The position numbers and the translations under genes were made by a program. DNA of 43,048 nucleotides from Phaeoceros laevis (lineage: Eukaryota > Anthocerotophyta > Anthocerotopsida > Notothyladales), in assembly GCA_049999765.1 (NCBI GenBank), contig JBNGIQ010009427.1, positions 297,029 through 340,076 on the forward strand, in the 5' to 3' direction. The notes under the pieces were generated by a model that worked only from the letters and a program-made list of their open reading frames with translations, had not been told where the DNA came from and searched no databases. Of this stretch, positions 26,403-35,591 are shown piece by piece. Each line of letters opens with the position of its first letter. Within the stretch, counting starts at the first letter, position 1.

Positions 26403-29400
26403 ATGCCTGCAGCCCCTGCGTTGGTACTACGGGCAGCTTACCCCGTGAACCCCCGCATGAGAGTACCTATGCGGCATGAGACTACCAATGAGGCACCTTG
26501 GATCGAAGAACGGAATACTCTTACAGAGGCTCTCACAAGGAAGCCAGCATGTTTCGTAAAAGCTGGTGGAGGCAGCGTTGAAGGTGGTACTAAATTTTAT
26601 GGTGAAGTAGCGGTACAGTTGAGACCATCCCGACGGAATAACAAGGAGTACTCATGGACTGCATTAATATCGAAATACACCAAGTGTGGGCAAGGTAGAC
26701 AGGCTCTCAGAACATATGAGGAAATGCTAGAAGACGGAGTGCAACCAAGCTCGTACACCTTTGTTGCTATTTTGAAGGCATGCAGTACCTTGAGTGACCT
26801 GGAAAGTACAAGGCGAATTCATGCAGAGGTTGTTAGGAGAGGGTTCGCCTCAGACCTACATGTATGCACCATGCTGGTGAATGTGTATTCAACATGCAGG
26901 AGCCTGGAGGATGCAAGGCTAGCCTTTGACATGTTGCCTTACCGTGATGTGGTTTCATGGAATGCCATGATTTTTGGGTACGCACAGATGGGCGAGGGTG
27001 AGGAGGCTTTGCAATTGTACACTCGGATGCAACAGGAAGGTGTGCCACCTGATGAGCGGACATTTGTTAGTATACTCAAGGCTTGTAGCAGCGTGGCAGG
27101 CTTCGAAGAGAGGAGTGGGACGAAAGAGCGATGTCTGGAGACGGTGAGGGCCATCCACAGAAACATAACCAAGTGGAAGTTTGAGTCTTCTCTGTTTCTG
27201 GGGAACATGTTAGTGGACGTTTATGCAAAATGTGGGAGCCTGGCTGAAGCCAGAAATGTATTTGAGAAGATTCGACAACGTGATGTTGTTTCCTGGAATG
27301 CCATGCTCTTGGGGTACGCACAGATGGACAATGGCGAGGAGGCTTTGCAGTTGTACTCCCGGATGGAACACGAAGGTGTGGCACCTGATGCACGGACGTA
27401 TGTTGGTTTACTCAAGGCCTGTAGTAGCCTGGCAGGACACGAAGATGTGAGTGGAGCTGATGCGGTACCTGCAAAAAATAGATCTCTGAAGATGGTGAGA
27501 GCGATTCATGCAAGGGTTATAGCAGGGCAGTTCGAGTTGGATGTGTTTGTGGGGACCATGCTGGTGGACGCATATGCAAAATGTGGGAGTCTGGAAGGTG
27601 CGAGGCAAGTGTTTGAGAATATGCCTCGTCGCAATGTGGTTTCCTGGAATGCCATTATCTTGGGGTGCTCTCAGATGGGTGAAAGTGAAGAGGCTTTGCA
27701 GCTGTATTTACGCATGCAAAAAGAAGGTATTATACCTGATGACAGAACATATGTAAGTGCACTCAAGGCTTGCAGTGGAATGGCTGACTTGGAAGGAGGG
27801 ATTGAAGATGATGGTAAACTTGTTAAACAGAAGTGTCTGCAGGCTGTCAGATCCATTCATACTGATGTCGCGAAAAGGAAGTTTGAGTCAGATGTCTTTG
27901 TGGGGACCATGCTGGTGGATGTATATGCAAAATGTGGGAGCCTGGAAGATGCCACAGGTGTGTTTGAGGGGATGCCTCGTCGTACTGTAGTCACTTGGAA
28001 TGCCATTATATCAGGGTACGCCCAGATGGGTGAGGGTTGCAAGGCATTGCATCTCTACGCCAGAATGCAACAGGAAGGTGTGGTACCCAATGACCGAACT
28101 TATGTGAGTGCACTCAGGGCTTGTAGTAGCTTGAAAGATTTGAAAGACAGGTCTGCAGTTGGGTGCACAACTGTTGAAGAACGTTGTCTGAAGACTGTCC
28201 GAGGCATTCATGCAGATGCTACTAAGGGAAAGTTCGAGAAAGACTTGTGTGTAGGAACTGTGCTGGTGGAATCTTATGCAAAATATGGGAGCCTGGAGGA
28301 TGCCATACGAGTCTTCGAGACGATGCCTCATCATGACTCGGTTTCTTGGACTGCCATCATCTTAGGGTATGCCAACAGGAACTTGGGGAATGAGGCTTTG
28401 CAACAATTTGCCCGCATGCAATTGGAAGGTGTGACACCCAGTGACCGCACGTATGTCAGCGTACTCAAAGCCTGTAGTAGCCTGGTAGATTTTCCAGAGA
28501 GGCACGAAGGTGTGCAAGAGATATGTCTGGAGACTGTCAGAGCCATCCATGTGCAGATTGTGAGCAGGAAGTTTGAGTCAGATGTGTTCGTAGGGACCAT
28601 GCTTGTTGATGTGTATGCCAAATGTGGTAGCCTGGAGGATGCTGTGTGTGTCTTCGAGAAGATGCCTCATCGTGACGTGGTTTCTTGGACTGCTATGATC
28701 CTGTGCTATGCCCAGATGGACAAGGGTGAGCAAGCCTTGCAACTGTTTGCTCAGATGCAAATGGACGGAGTGGTACCCAATGACCGAACATATGTTGGTG
28801 CTCTGAAAGCCTGTAGCAGCCTGGCAGAATCACGGCATGAGTCTGATGCTATCACCATAAAGTGTCTAAACACCGTCAGGTTTATCCATACAGAGGTTGT
28901 GAAAAGAAGGTTTGAGTCGGACGTGTTTGTGGGAAACATGCTGGTGGATGCGTATGCAAAATGCCAGAGTTTAGAGGATGCTAGGACTGTGTTTGAGAAG
29001 ATGCCTCATCGTGATGTTGTTTCCTGGAATGCCATGATCTTGGGATATGCCCAGCTGGACAAGGGTGAACTGGCCTTGCAGTTGTACAACCGGATGCAAC
29101 AAGAAGGTGTGTTACCCAATGACCGTACATATGTTAGTGCACTCAAGGCTTGCGGGTGTCAGGCAGGACTGGAAAAGGGTAAGGAAATACATGCTCAGAT
29201 CCTGGACTCTGGCCTTGACAATATGAACTCCTTCGTAGCCAGTGCTCTTATTGACATGTATGGGAAATGTGGCAGCATGTCACATGCTCAGCAGGTATTC
29301 AATACACTGCACAGTAGAGACATTGTAGCATGGAGTGCACTGATTGCAGGATATGCCAATCAAGGAGAGAGTGAACTGGTCTTTGAATTGCTACAGAGGA

Positions 29401-30110
29401 TGAAGCATGACGGCGTACAGCCAAATAGTGTTACATTCCTTAGCGTGCTCACTGTCTGCAGTCATGTGGGTCAATTGGAAAGAGGCCAGAAGTACTTTGA
29501 GGCGATGAGCAGAGACTATGCCATCAGTCCAACCATCAAACACGTAACTTGTCTGGTTGATCTTCTTGGCCGTTCAGGCCAACTGGAGAAAGCTATGGAG
29601 ATGGTGAAGGCACTACCTTTCAAAGCTGACGGTGCAGTGTGGGAGTGTCTCCTGGCTGCTTGTCGAAAATGGAGTAATGTTGAGCTTGGTAGACAAGCAT
29701 TTCAGTCTGCAGTCCGGTTGGATGAAAATAACGCTGCAGCCTACGTTTTGATGTCACATATCTTCACAGCTTCTCACATGCACGAGGAGGCTAAGGAGAT
29801 CCATGCAATGAGAGTAAAATCAAGAGCATGGAAGCAGCCAGGACAGAGCCAGTGTACAGATATGAGCGGCATCATGCATGTGTTTGTGGTGGGGGATCGA
29901 GAACATTTTCAAATCCATGATATATACGCAAAGCTAGGAGATCTTGAGGAGAAAATGAGGAATGAAGGGTACTCACTTGATCTTGACTCTGGTTTGCTTG
30001 ACATGCTTGAAGACGACAATGACAGTTTGTGTGGACGCAGTGAGATTCTGGCTATGACCGATGCCCTAAGTGAAGTACCTCGGGCAGGGTGGTCTTTAGT
30101 GAGTGGGTGA
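26403..30110 (+). CDS. Long PLS-class PPR protein, E domain, stub of DYW
   Basis: A 1235-residue frame from the ATG at 26403 (MPAAPALVLRAAYPVNP); the frame is open to 26358 but that codon is TTG. A trace of the PDF tail (APWIEERNTLTEA) lies at 26492-26530. From EYSWTALISKYTKCGQGRQA there are nine P-L-S triplets, the longest array here. Six consecutive L motifs (triplets 2-7) carry an insert of variable length ending in a [RK]C/SL-x-x-V signature, while the first and eighth L are canonical (LESTRRIHAEVV, LEKGKEIHAQIL). E motifs (AVWECLLAACRKW) and a PG box (WKQPGQSQC) follow. The DYW start is altered (LCGRSEILAM for LCGHSERLAI) and the protein ends 18 residues later, before any CxxC. It is expected to bind organelle RNA but cannot deaminate alone. 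Confidence 0.85.
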   Translation: MPAAPALVLRAAYPVNPRMRVPMRHETTNEAPWIEERNTLTEALTRKPACFVKAGGGSVEGGTKFYGEVAVQLRPSRRNNKEYSWTALISKYTKCGQGRQALRTYEEMLEDGVQPSSYTFVAILKACSTLSDLESTRRIHAEVVRRGFASDLHVCTMLVNVYSTCRSLEDARLAFDMLPYRDVVSWNAMIFGYAQMGEGEEALQLYTRMQQEGVPPDERTFVSILKACSSVAGFEERSGTKERCLETVRAIHRNITKWKFESSLFLGNMLVDVYAKCGSLAEARNVFEKIRQRDVVSWNAMLLGYAQMDNGEEALQLYSRMEHEGVAPDARTYVGLLKACSSLAGHEDVSGADAVPAKNRSLKMVRAIHARVIAGQFELDVFVGTMLVDAYAKCGSLEGARQVFENMPRRNVVSWNAIILGCSQMGESEEALQLYLRMQKEGIIPDDRTYVSALKACSGMADLEGGIEDDGKLVKQKCLQAVRSIHTDVAKRKFESDVFVGTMLVDVYAKCGSLEDATGVFEGMPRRTVVTWNAIISGYAQMGEGCKALHLYARMQQEGVVPNDRTYVSALRACSSLKDLKDRSAVGCTTVEERCLKTVRGIHADATKGKFEKDLCVGTVLVESYAKYGSLEDAIRVFETMPHHDSVSWTAIILGYANRNLGNEALQQFARMQLEGVTPSDRTYVSVLKACSSLVDFPERHEGVQEICLETVRAIHVQIVSRKFESDVFVGTMLVDVYAKCGSLEDAVCVFEKMPHRDVVSWTAMILCYAQMDKGEQALQLFAQMQMDGVVPNDRTYVGALKACSSLAESRHESDAITIKCLNTVRFIHTEVVKRRFESDVFVGNMLVDAYAKCQSLEDARTVFEKMPHRDVVSWNAMILGYAQLDKGELALQLYNRMQQEGVLPNDRTYVSALKACGCQAGLEKGKEIHAQILDSGLDNMNSFVASALIDMYGKCGSMSHAQQVFNTLHSRDIVAWSALIAGYANQGESELVFELLQRMKHDGVQPNSVTFLSVLTVCSHVGQLERGQKYFEAMSRDYAISPTIKHVTCLVDLLGRSGQLEKAMEMVKALPFKADGAVWECLLAACRKWSNVELGRQAFQSAVRLDENNAAAYVLMSHIFTASHMHEEAKEIHAMRVKSRAWKQPGQSQCTDMSGIMHVFVVGDREHFQIHDIYAKLGDLEEKMRNEGYSLDLDSGLLDMLEDDNDSLCGRSEILAMTDALSEVPRAGWSLVSG

Positions 30111-30720
30111 GGATTGCTGCAGGGCCACTTTGCGCATGGGAAACAGCACCCACAGCTTGCAGACCAGGTCCGTACTTCTATATCTGAAAAGCAGGAACTT
30201 AACTGGTGTCATTATTGAGCATATTAATGTGTGACTCGGAGACCATGCATGACTCTTTGGCAAAGTTTGTTCTTCCAAAGGTGGGCCAATTGAGTGACTG
30301 CGAGTGCTCTGTTAAAACCACAGGACTTTGAACAAGCAAAATAGGGAAAGGGCTTGTGGATTTGTAACGTGCCCACACTTCTGTGGTGAGTGAACTCTTT
30401 CCAGGACGCCAAGGATGAGCCAGGCCAGGCATTGTGGCGCCTGGCACTTTGGAGCTCAGTTCAATCAATTTATCAAGGCCACGGCAGCTGGCCTCAACCT
30501 TCCAACTGTGCTTCTAGTTTGGTGCCTAACACAAAAGCAAATCTGGATTTCCTATATTCAAAGATCCAATCAAGTTGGGCAGACATCATATAAACGTATG
30601 CCGCTTTTCCACGTCATCTTGGGGAGTTTCTGTCATATGCTAGTGCAGTTTCGAAGAGTCCGTGACCTTAGGCAGAAGGGTGGACACTTTGGATGGGCAG
30701 TCAAATGAGTGCCAAAGGTT
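30111..30720. other. Intergenic, no gene seen
   Basis: 3' flank of the long PPR gene. Frames at 30390-30708 have no recognisable domain. Confidence 0.4.
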
Positions 30721-30724
30721 CTAC

Positions 30725-30805
30725 AACAATCTTTTACAAATGTGCGCATGGTGGACAGGCCATGGGAATCCTTGAGGAAATAGTAAGGACGGACTGGAGC
30801 CAGTA
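30725..30805 (+). pseudogene. Short PPR relic (first P motif)
   Basis: FYKCAHGGQAMGILEEIVRT aligns with the first P motif of the family (KCGQGRQALRTYEEMLED), then ends in TAA. It is only about 27 residues, so this is a modest call. Confidence 0.45.
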
Positions 30806-31305
30806 ATTGACTCTTGTTGCTCCATGTACGAAGTAGGGAGGAGCAGAGCCGCCGGTTGCTTCCCCAGGTTTGCCTGAGTTCCTTCCATTGAAGTCGATAA
30901 TCTAGAGCAAGCTGAGACAGAGAGCTCTTGAGATCCTACTGAGCAAGGAAGAATCACGCGTGGCGGGTTTCAGAAGAACGTGCCCAATGTAATTTTACAA
31001 TGAAGTCATAATCAGCCCAGGCTGGGGTGTATGCTATCGTACAAAAGTCGGTTAGTAACTACAACCACATACAGTTCTGGATGGTGGTGAGATGGCATTC
31101 TTGAACAAGCCTGACGCACCATTTCCTTGTCCGAATGGAAATGATTTTAATGAAGTGCCACCGCACGAAGCCTTATCGTTTTTCGGTATAACTCTCTCGT
31201 GCCTTGGGAAGTAGTGGCAGTGGCGCTGTATTATTTTACTTGTACGATGATTGTCAACTGGCATACACCGAGTAAGGTGCCTAACAGCAATTGTCTGTGA
31301 GGTAC
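30806..31305. other. Intergenic, nothing recognised
   Basis: Possibly contains eroded PPR sequence near 30960 and decayed DYW sequence of the minus-strand gene near 31200-31305, too weak to delimit. Confidence 0.35.
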
Positions 31306-34026
31306 CTATCCTGTTTTATTCATTTCCACCAAAAGATCTCCTACCTTTGCATATATGTCTTGGCATTCAGATTGCCCTCGATCCCTCACCCCAAACACAT
31401 GACCAATTCCATTGGCATTAGTCCACCGACTTTGTCCTGGTTGCTTCCATGCTCTTGATGTCACTCTCATTGACTCTATTTCCATTGCCTCTTCACGCAT
31501 GTGAGCAGCAGAGTAGATGTTTGCCATTAAGACATATAGTGATGCGTCACTTTTATCCAAACTCACTGCCTGGTCAAATGCCTGTCTTCCAAGCTCAACG
31601 TTTCCCCACTTTCGACAAGCACCCAACACACTTTTCCACAATACACTTACTGGTTTCAGAGGCATCGTCTTCACCACCTTCATTGCCTTGTCCACATGAC
31701 CAGCACGGCCAAGCATGTCAACCATGCAGTTATAGTGTTCAATAGTTGGGGTAATGCCATATTCCTTAATCATAGTCTCGTAGTACTTCTGGCCCCTGTC
31801 CACTAGACCGACATGACTGCATACGGTGAGAACACTAAGAAATGTAATACCATTTGGTTCTATGCCCTCCTCCTGCATCCTCTGAAACATGTCAAAAACA
31901 AGCTGGCTCTCTCCTTGATAGGCAAATCCTGCAATTAATGAACTCCAAGCTATGACGTCTTTTGTGGGTAAAGAATCAAATACCCGCTTTGCATCCACCA
32001 TGCTCCCACATTTTCCATACATGTCAATAAGACTACTTACGACATAAGAGTCGGTTGCCTCAAAGCCAGAGTCCAGAATCTGGGCATGGATTTCCTTCCC
32101 CAGTTCTAGTTCTGCAACACAACCACAAGCCTTCAGTGCACCTAAAAAGGTTCGGTCGTTTGGTACCACACCATCCTCTTGCATCCCCGCATACAGTTGC
32201 AAAGCCACTTCACCGTCGTCCATCTGGGCATACCCCAGAATCAGGGCGGTCCAGGAAACCACATTCTTGTGAGGCATTTTGTCAAAGACAGCCCTAGCAT
32301 CTACTAGACTTCCACACTTTGCATATGCATCAACCAGCATAGTGCCCACAAATATATCACGCTGGAAGCCATGCTTTACAACTTGTGAGTGAATGAGTCT
32401 AACCTCCTTCAGGTATTGTTGCCTCATAGACACTCCATCAGCTACATTCCCCTCTGTCAATGCTGCCAGGCTACTATAGGCCTTGAGTGCACCAACATAC
32501 GTTCGCTCATTTGGTACTACACCTTCTTGCTTCATTCTTCTGTAAAATTGCAAAGCCTCTTCACCCTTGTCCATCTGAGCATATCCCACGATAAGAGCGG
32601 TCCAGGAAACCACATTGCGATGAGGCATATTGTCAAAAACATCCCTAGCATCCATAAGGCTCCCACATTTAGCATACACATCCACCAACATTGTGCCTAC
32701 AAATAGGTCAGACTGAACCCCATCCTTTAAAATCTGTGAGTGGATGACTCTAACTTGATCCCAACATCGTTTCCTCTGGAGGATCCCATCAGCTGAATTC
32801 CTTACCTCCAGAGCTGCCAGGCTACTGCATGCCCTCAGTGCACCAATGTATGTTCGGTCATTGGGTGCCACACCTTCCTGCTGCATCCGCGCATACAGTT
32901 GCAAAGCTTCCTCACCTTTGTCCATTTGAGCATACCCCAAAATCATCGCCGTCCAGGAAACTACATCACGCTGAGGCATTTCCTCAAACACACTCCTGGC
33001 ATCCATGAGGCTTCTGCATTTTGCATAGACATCCACCAACATGGCTCCAACAAATGCATCTGACTGGAATCCACGCTCAACAATCTGAGAGTGGATAGTT
33101 TTAACCTGCTGCAGGCACTTTTCCCTCACGCACATCCCATCAGCTCCATTCTCATTGTCCAAGGCCAGCAGGCTGCTGCAAGCCTTAAGTGCAGCTACAT
33201 ATGTTCGATGATTGGGCACCACGCCTTCCTGTTGCATTTGTGTGAACAATTCAAAAGCCTCTCTGCCCTTTTGCTTCTGTGCGTACCCCAAAATCATGGC
33301 ATTCCAGGAAACAACATCACGTTTAGGCATACTCTCGAAGGCACGCCTTGCATCAACCAGGTTCCCACACTTTGCATAAACATTGATCAGCGCATTCAGT
33401 ACATACAAATCTGACTGAAAACCACTTTTGACGACCTGGTCATGGACTTCCTCAGCACTTTCCAGGTCTTGTAATCCGCTGCATGCCTTCAACATAGCTA
33501 CAAAAGTATATGAGCTCGGCTTCACCCCGTCTTCTAGCATATTCTTATATGTTCTGAGAGCCTGTTTAAGTTGTCCGGTTTTGCAATATTGTGATATTAG
33601 TGCCGTCCACGAGAACTCATTCCGCTGGGGTGCTCTCAAGTGACTAGCATGTTTGGAAGCGCCTTCACCATAATAGCTAGTGCCAACTTCAACGTTGCCT
33701 TCATTAATTTGTTTGGATAGTGTCCTCCCTTTTGAACTTCTTGCTTTGCAGCTGTCCGTCAGAAGTGCCTCTGTTTCCCGCCTGAATTCTGGAGGCTTGT
33801 GATGCAGCTGATCAATGATGCAGATGTGAACAAATTGTGCTGCTTTGCGATGGTGCCCACAAAATGAACCTTGGCTGGCGGTACCTTCTGCTGGATTGTT
33901 CATGATTGCAGCATTGGGCATTTTCCTGGCTAGAGCTCCCAAGAAGGTCGTCGATGTCTCAATCGCACCAAAGGCATCCAAGCTTGCAGCACGCCCCAGC
34001 TTGCCTGCTTCCCGAGCAAGGGCCAT
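31306..34026 (-). CDS. PLS-class PPR protein with E motifs, DYW lost at a TAG
   Basis: A 906-residue single-exon protein with a true-looking start (ATG at 34026) and a basic, Ala/Ser-rich N-terminus (MALAREAGKLGRAASLDAFG) compatible with organelle import. No PDF motif is seen, but SYYGEG before the repeats matches the paralogues. Six P-L-S triplets begin at EFSWTALISQYCKTGQ. L motifs 2-4 have the insert (for example ENGADGMCVREKCLQQV). E motifs (VLWKSVLGACRKW) and PG box (WKQPGQSRW) are present. The protein ends MNKTG-TAG followed by GTA CCT CAC. The intact paralogue reads MKKEGYVPH here, so the TAG replaces the Tyr codon and removes the whole DYW domain. Likely an E-type RNA-binding factor or a recently truncated one. 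Confidence 0.87.
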   Translation of the reverse strand: MALAREAGKLGRAASLDAFGAIETSTTFLGALARKMPNAAIMNNPAEGTASQGSFCGHHRKAAQFVHICIIDQLHHKPPEFRRETEALLTDSCKARSSKGRTLSKQINEGNVEVGTSYYGEGASKHASHLRAPQRNEFSWTALISQYCKTGQLKQALRTYKNMLEDGVKPSSYTFVAMLKACSGLQDLESAEEVHDQVVKSGFQSDLYVLNALINVYAKCGNLVDARRAFESMPKRDVVSWNAMILGYAQKQKGREAFELFTQMQQEGVVPNHRTYVAALKACSSLLALDNENGADGMCVREKCLQQVKTIHSQIVERGFQSDAFVGAMLVDVYAKCRSLMDARSVFEEMPQRDVVSWTAMILGYAQMDKGEEALQLYARMQQEGVAPNDRTYIGALRACSSLAALEVRNSADGILQRKRCWDQVRVIHSQILKDGVQSDLFVGTMLVDVYAKCGSLMDARDVFDNMPHRNVVSWTALIVGYAQMDKGEEALQFYRRMKQEGVVPNERTYVGALKAYSSLAALTEGNVADGVSMRQQYLKEVRLIHSQVVKHGFQRDIFVGTMLVDAYAKCGSLVDARAVFDKMPHKNVVSWTALILGYAQMDDGEVALQLYAGMQEDGVVPNDRTFLGALKACGCVAELELGKEIHAQILDSGFEATDSYVVSSLIDMYGKCGSMVDAKRVFDSLPTKDVIAWSSLIAGFAYQGESQLVFDMFQRMQEEGIEPNGITFLSVLTVCSHVGLVDRGQKYYETMIKEYGITPTIEHYNCMVDMLGRAGHVDKAMKVVKTMPLKPVSVLWKSVLGACRKWGNVELGRQAFDQAVSLDKSDASLYVLMANIYSAAHMREEAMEIESMRVTSRAWKQPGQSRWTNANGIGHVFGVRDRGQSECQDIYAKVGDLLVEMNKTG

Positions 34027-34527
34027 GTTTTTACGGTCTCGTTAAGAATCAAGCTCTGCTTATAGACACGCAGAGCATAAGCTGGAAATCGAAAACCGCC
34101 ATGCCACACGATAGCAGGAAATCCAGGAGCCTTAAGCGCAGAGACCTCGCTCTCATTTCGACTCATCTCACGGTTCTACACGCGTTGCTTACGTTCCACC
34201 TTCGTCCAGACGAACGAGCTAAGGAACGGACTTCCTCTACCTCTGAGCAGCGTTTGCGCGGCGGAAGTTCGCCTGGAAAGTACCTCAAGCCCCGACTCTG
34301 CGTTGTAGAGAAAGTACTGTACTGTACAGTGACGAACTGTGTACACTTCTGTCATATGAATTTGACAGGTGCTGGAAGATGGCTTTTTGGGATTGCCCAA
34401 CCGGGTCGCGCAACCATAAGTCTTTTCAATTCCCACATCACATCGGCTGCTTACACCGGCTGCACTCGTCATTCCTGGCAATTGTAGGTTAGTCAGTAGT
34501 CAGTAGAGTATCCTGTGCTCGGAAAAC
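34027..34527. other. Upstream region between PPR gene and short ORF
   Basis: Probably includes the promoter and 5' UTR of the minus-strand PPR gene. No motif identified with confidence. Confidence 0.4.
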
Positions 34528-34695
34528 ATGGAAGTGCAGGTCGAGCTGGAACGACAGGATGGAACACTAGTCCGTGGATTGCTGGAACCAGGAGATCCTT
34601 TGCGCTGCCGGGAGGGCACATGGAACCGGCCATCCAGCATCTACCCTGGGGATGAAGGCTCCTTTTCGACATCTGTGGTGCCAGAACTGAGGTAA
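34528..34695 (+). other. Short open frame of 55 codons, unknown
   Basis: ATG at 34528 gives MEVQVELERQDGTLVRGLLE, continuing through PGDPLRCREGTWNRPSSIYP to VVPELR and TAA. It reads like genuine protein (acidic, balanced composition), and its end AG|GTAAGG resembles a splice donor. The only place to continue is antisense to thymidylate kinase. It may be a gene fragment. Low confidence. Confidence 0.25.
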
Positions 34696-34697
34696 GG

Positions 34698-35372
34698 TCA
34701 TGAATGCCACAATTGCAGAAGTTTCCTACCAACTTGACACCCTTCTATAACTTTGAGGGCCTCTTCTCGGATGATCTCCTGTATAGCTTCCACAGCTTGT
34801 GTCGCGTCTACCTCCTTCCAGCTTGGATCTCGCAAAACTTGATACTGCATTGCCACCTGCTTCTGAAAGTCCAGCTTTTCGTACCGCTCCTGCCCGTAGT
34901 TTCCCCTCTTTGATGCTGCTTCCGCAGAGATGTCAAGATACAGAACCAGATCGGGTGCCGGCAAGCCCTTCTCCGGTTGCTTGCACCAATCCAGGTCGAG
35001 ACCTTTAGCAGCGGAGAATGCTACTCCAGAGAATGAATACCTATCCACTACCAGTGTCACTCCAGCTTGTAACCTGGCTTCCATCAGAGCCTTTCTTTCC
35101 CACCGATTTGCGGAGAAGAGCAGGTGCACGACCCTGTCATCAATCTCTGTCTGTGAGCTGAGGTAGGAGGAGATCATGCGGCCAACAGCCGTGGTGCGGT
35201 CAGGGAATCGGAATGCCTCTACCGATACTCCTTTCGACTCCAAGAAAGAGGTAAGGCTAGCAGTCTGTGAGCTCTTGCCGCAGCGGTCCAAGCCCTCCAG
35301 CACGATCAGTGCCCCTCTTCCCTCCACCAATGGCAGACCATTGCCTGCTACCCCTCGCAGCGCCAGCGACAT
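34698..35372 (-). CDS. Thymidylate kinase (dTMP kinase)
   Basis: A 224-residue protein from the ATG at 35372 (MSLALRGVAGNG). The frame is open 16 codons further but with no upstream ATG. It phosphorylates dTMP to dTDP with ATP for DNA synthesis. Signatures in order: P-loop GLDRCGKSSQ, FRFPDRTT (substrate-binding Arg region), LLFSANRWE, the DRY motif VVDRYSFSGVAF, PDLVLYLDI, and a lid with KRGNYGQERYE. Length matches the family (about 200-230). The first 20 residues before the catalytic core could be a weak mitochondrial or plastid signal; plant enzymes are often dual targeted. The coding region is intronless, unusual beside a six-exon neighbour. Its start codon is 220 bp from that of the divergent ASCH gene, so the two probably share a promoter. 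Confidence 0.93.
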   Translation of the reverse strand: MSLALRGVAGNGLPLVEGRGALIVLEGLDRCGKSSQTASLTSFLESKGVSVEAFRFPDRTTAVGRMISSYLSSQTEIDDRVVHLLFSANRWERKALMEARLQAGVTLVVDRYSFSGVAFSAAKGLDLDWCKQPEKGLPAPDLVLYLDISAEAASKRGNYGQERYEKLDFQKQVAMQYQVLRDPSWKEVDATQAVEAIQEIIREEALKVIEGCQVGRKLLQLWHS

Positions 35373-35591
35373 GGCGCCTTTGAGCGAGAGCAAACCCGTG
35401 GAAACACCCCAGTTTTTCAAGCTTCATCCATCAATCACAGCTTGCAAGTTACACACGCATGCAAGAACGAGGACTTTCGATCAACAACGAAAAGTCGCAC
35501 TAATCCACCAGCTAGGGCGGGAGACTGGTAACTTGACCTAAATAGTAAGGTCACGGGGGCTTTGCCTGGGGGACAGCTGAACCTCGGAAGT
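35373..35591. promoter_or_regulatory. Bidirectional promoter region, thymidylate kinase / ASCH gene
   Basis: Only 219 bases separate two divergent start codons, so both promoters and 5' UTRs must lie here. I see no clear TATA box; this is inferred from gene layout only. Confidence 0.5.

Noticed and set aside
13339-34026. CRISPR-like or tandem-array interpretation of the repeated DNA
   Set aside because: Periodicity of about 100-170 bp is that of PPR triplets in coding sequence, with no spacer structure; the genome is eukaryotic.
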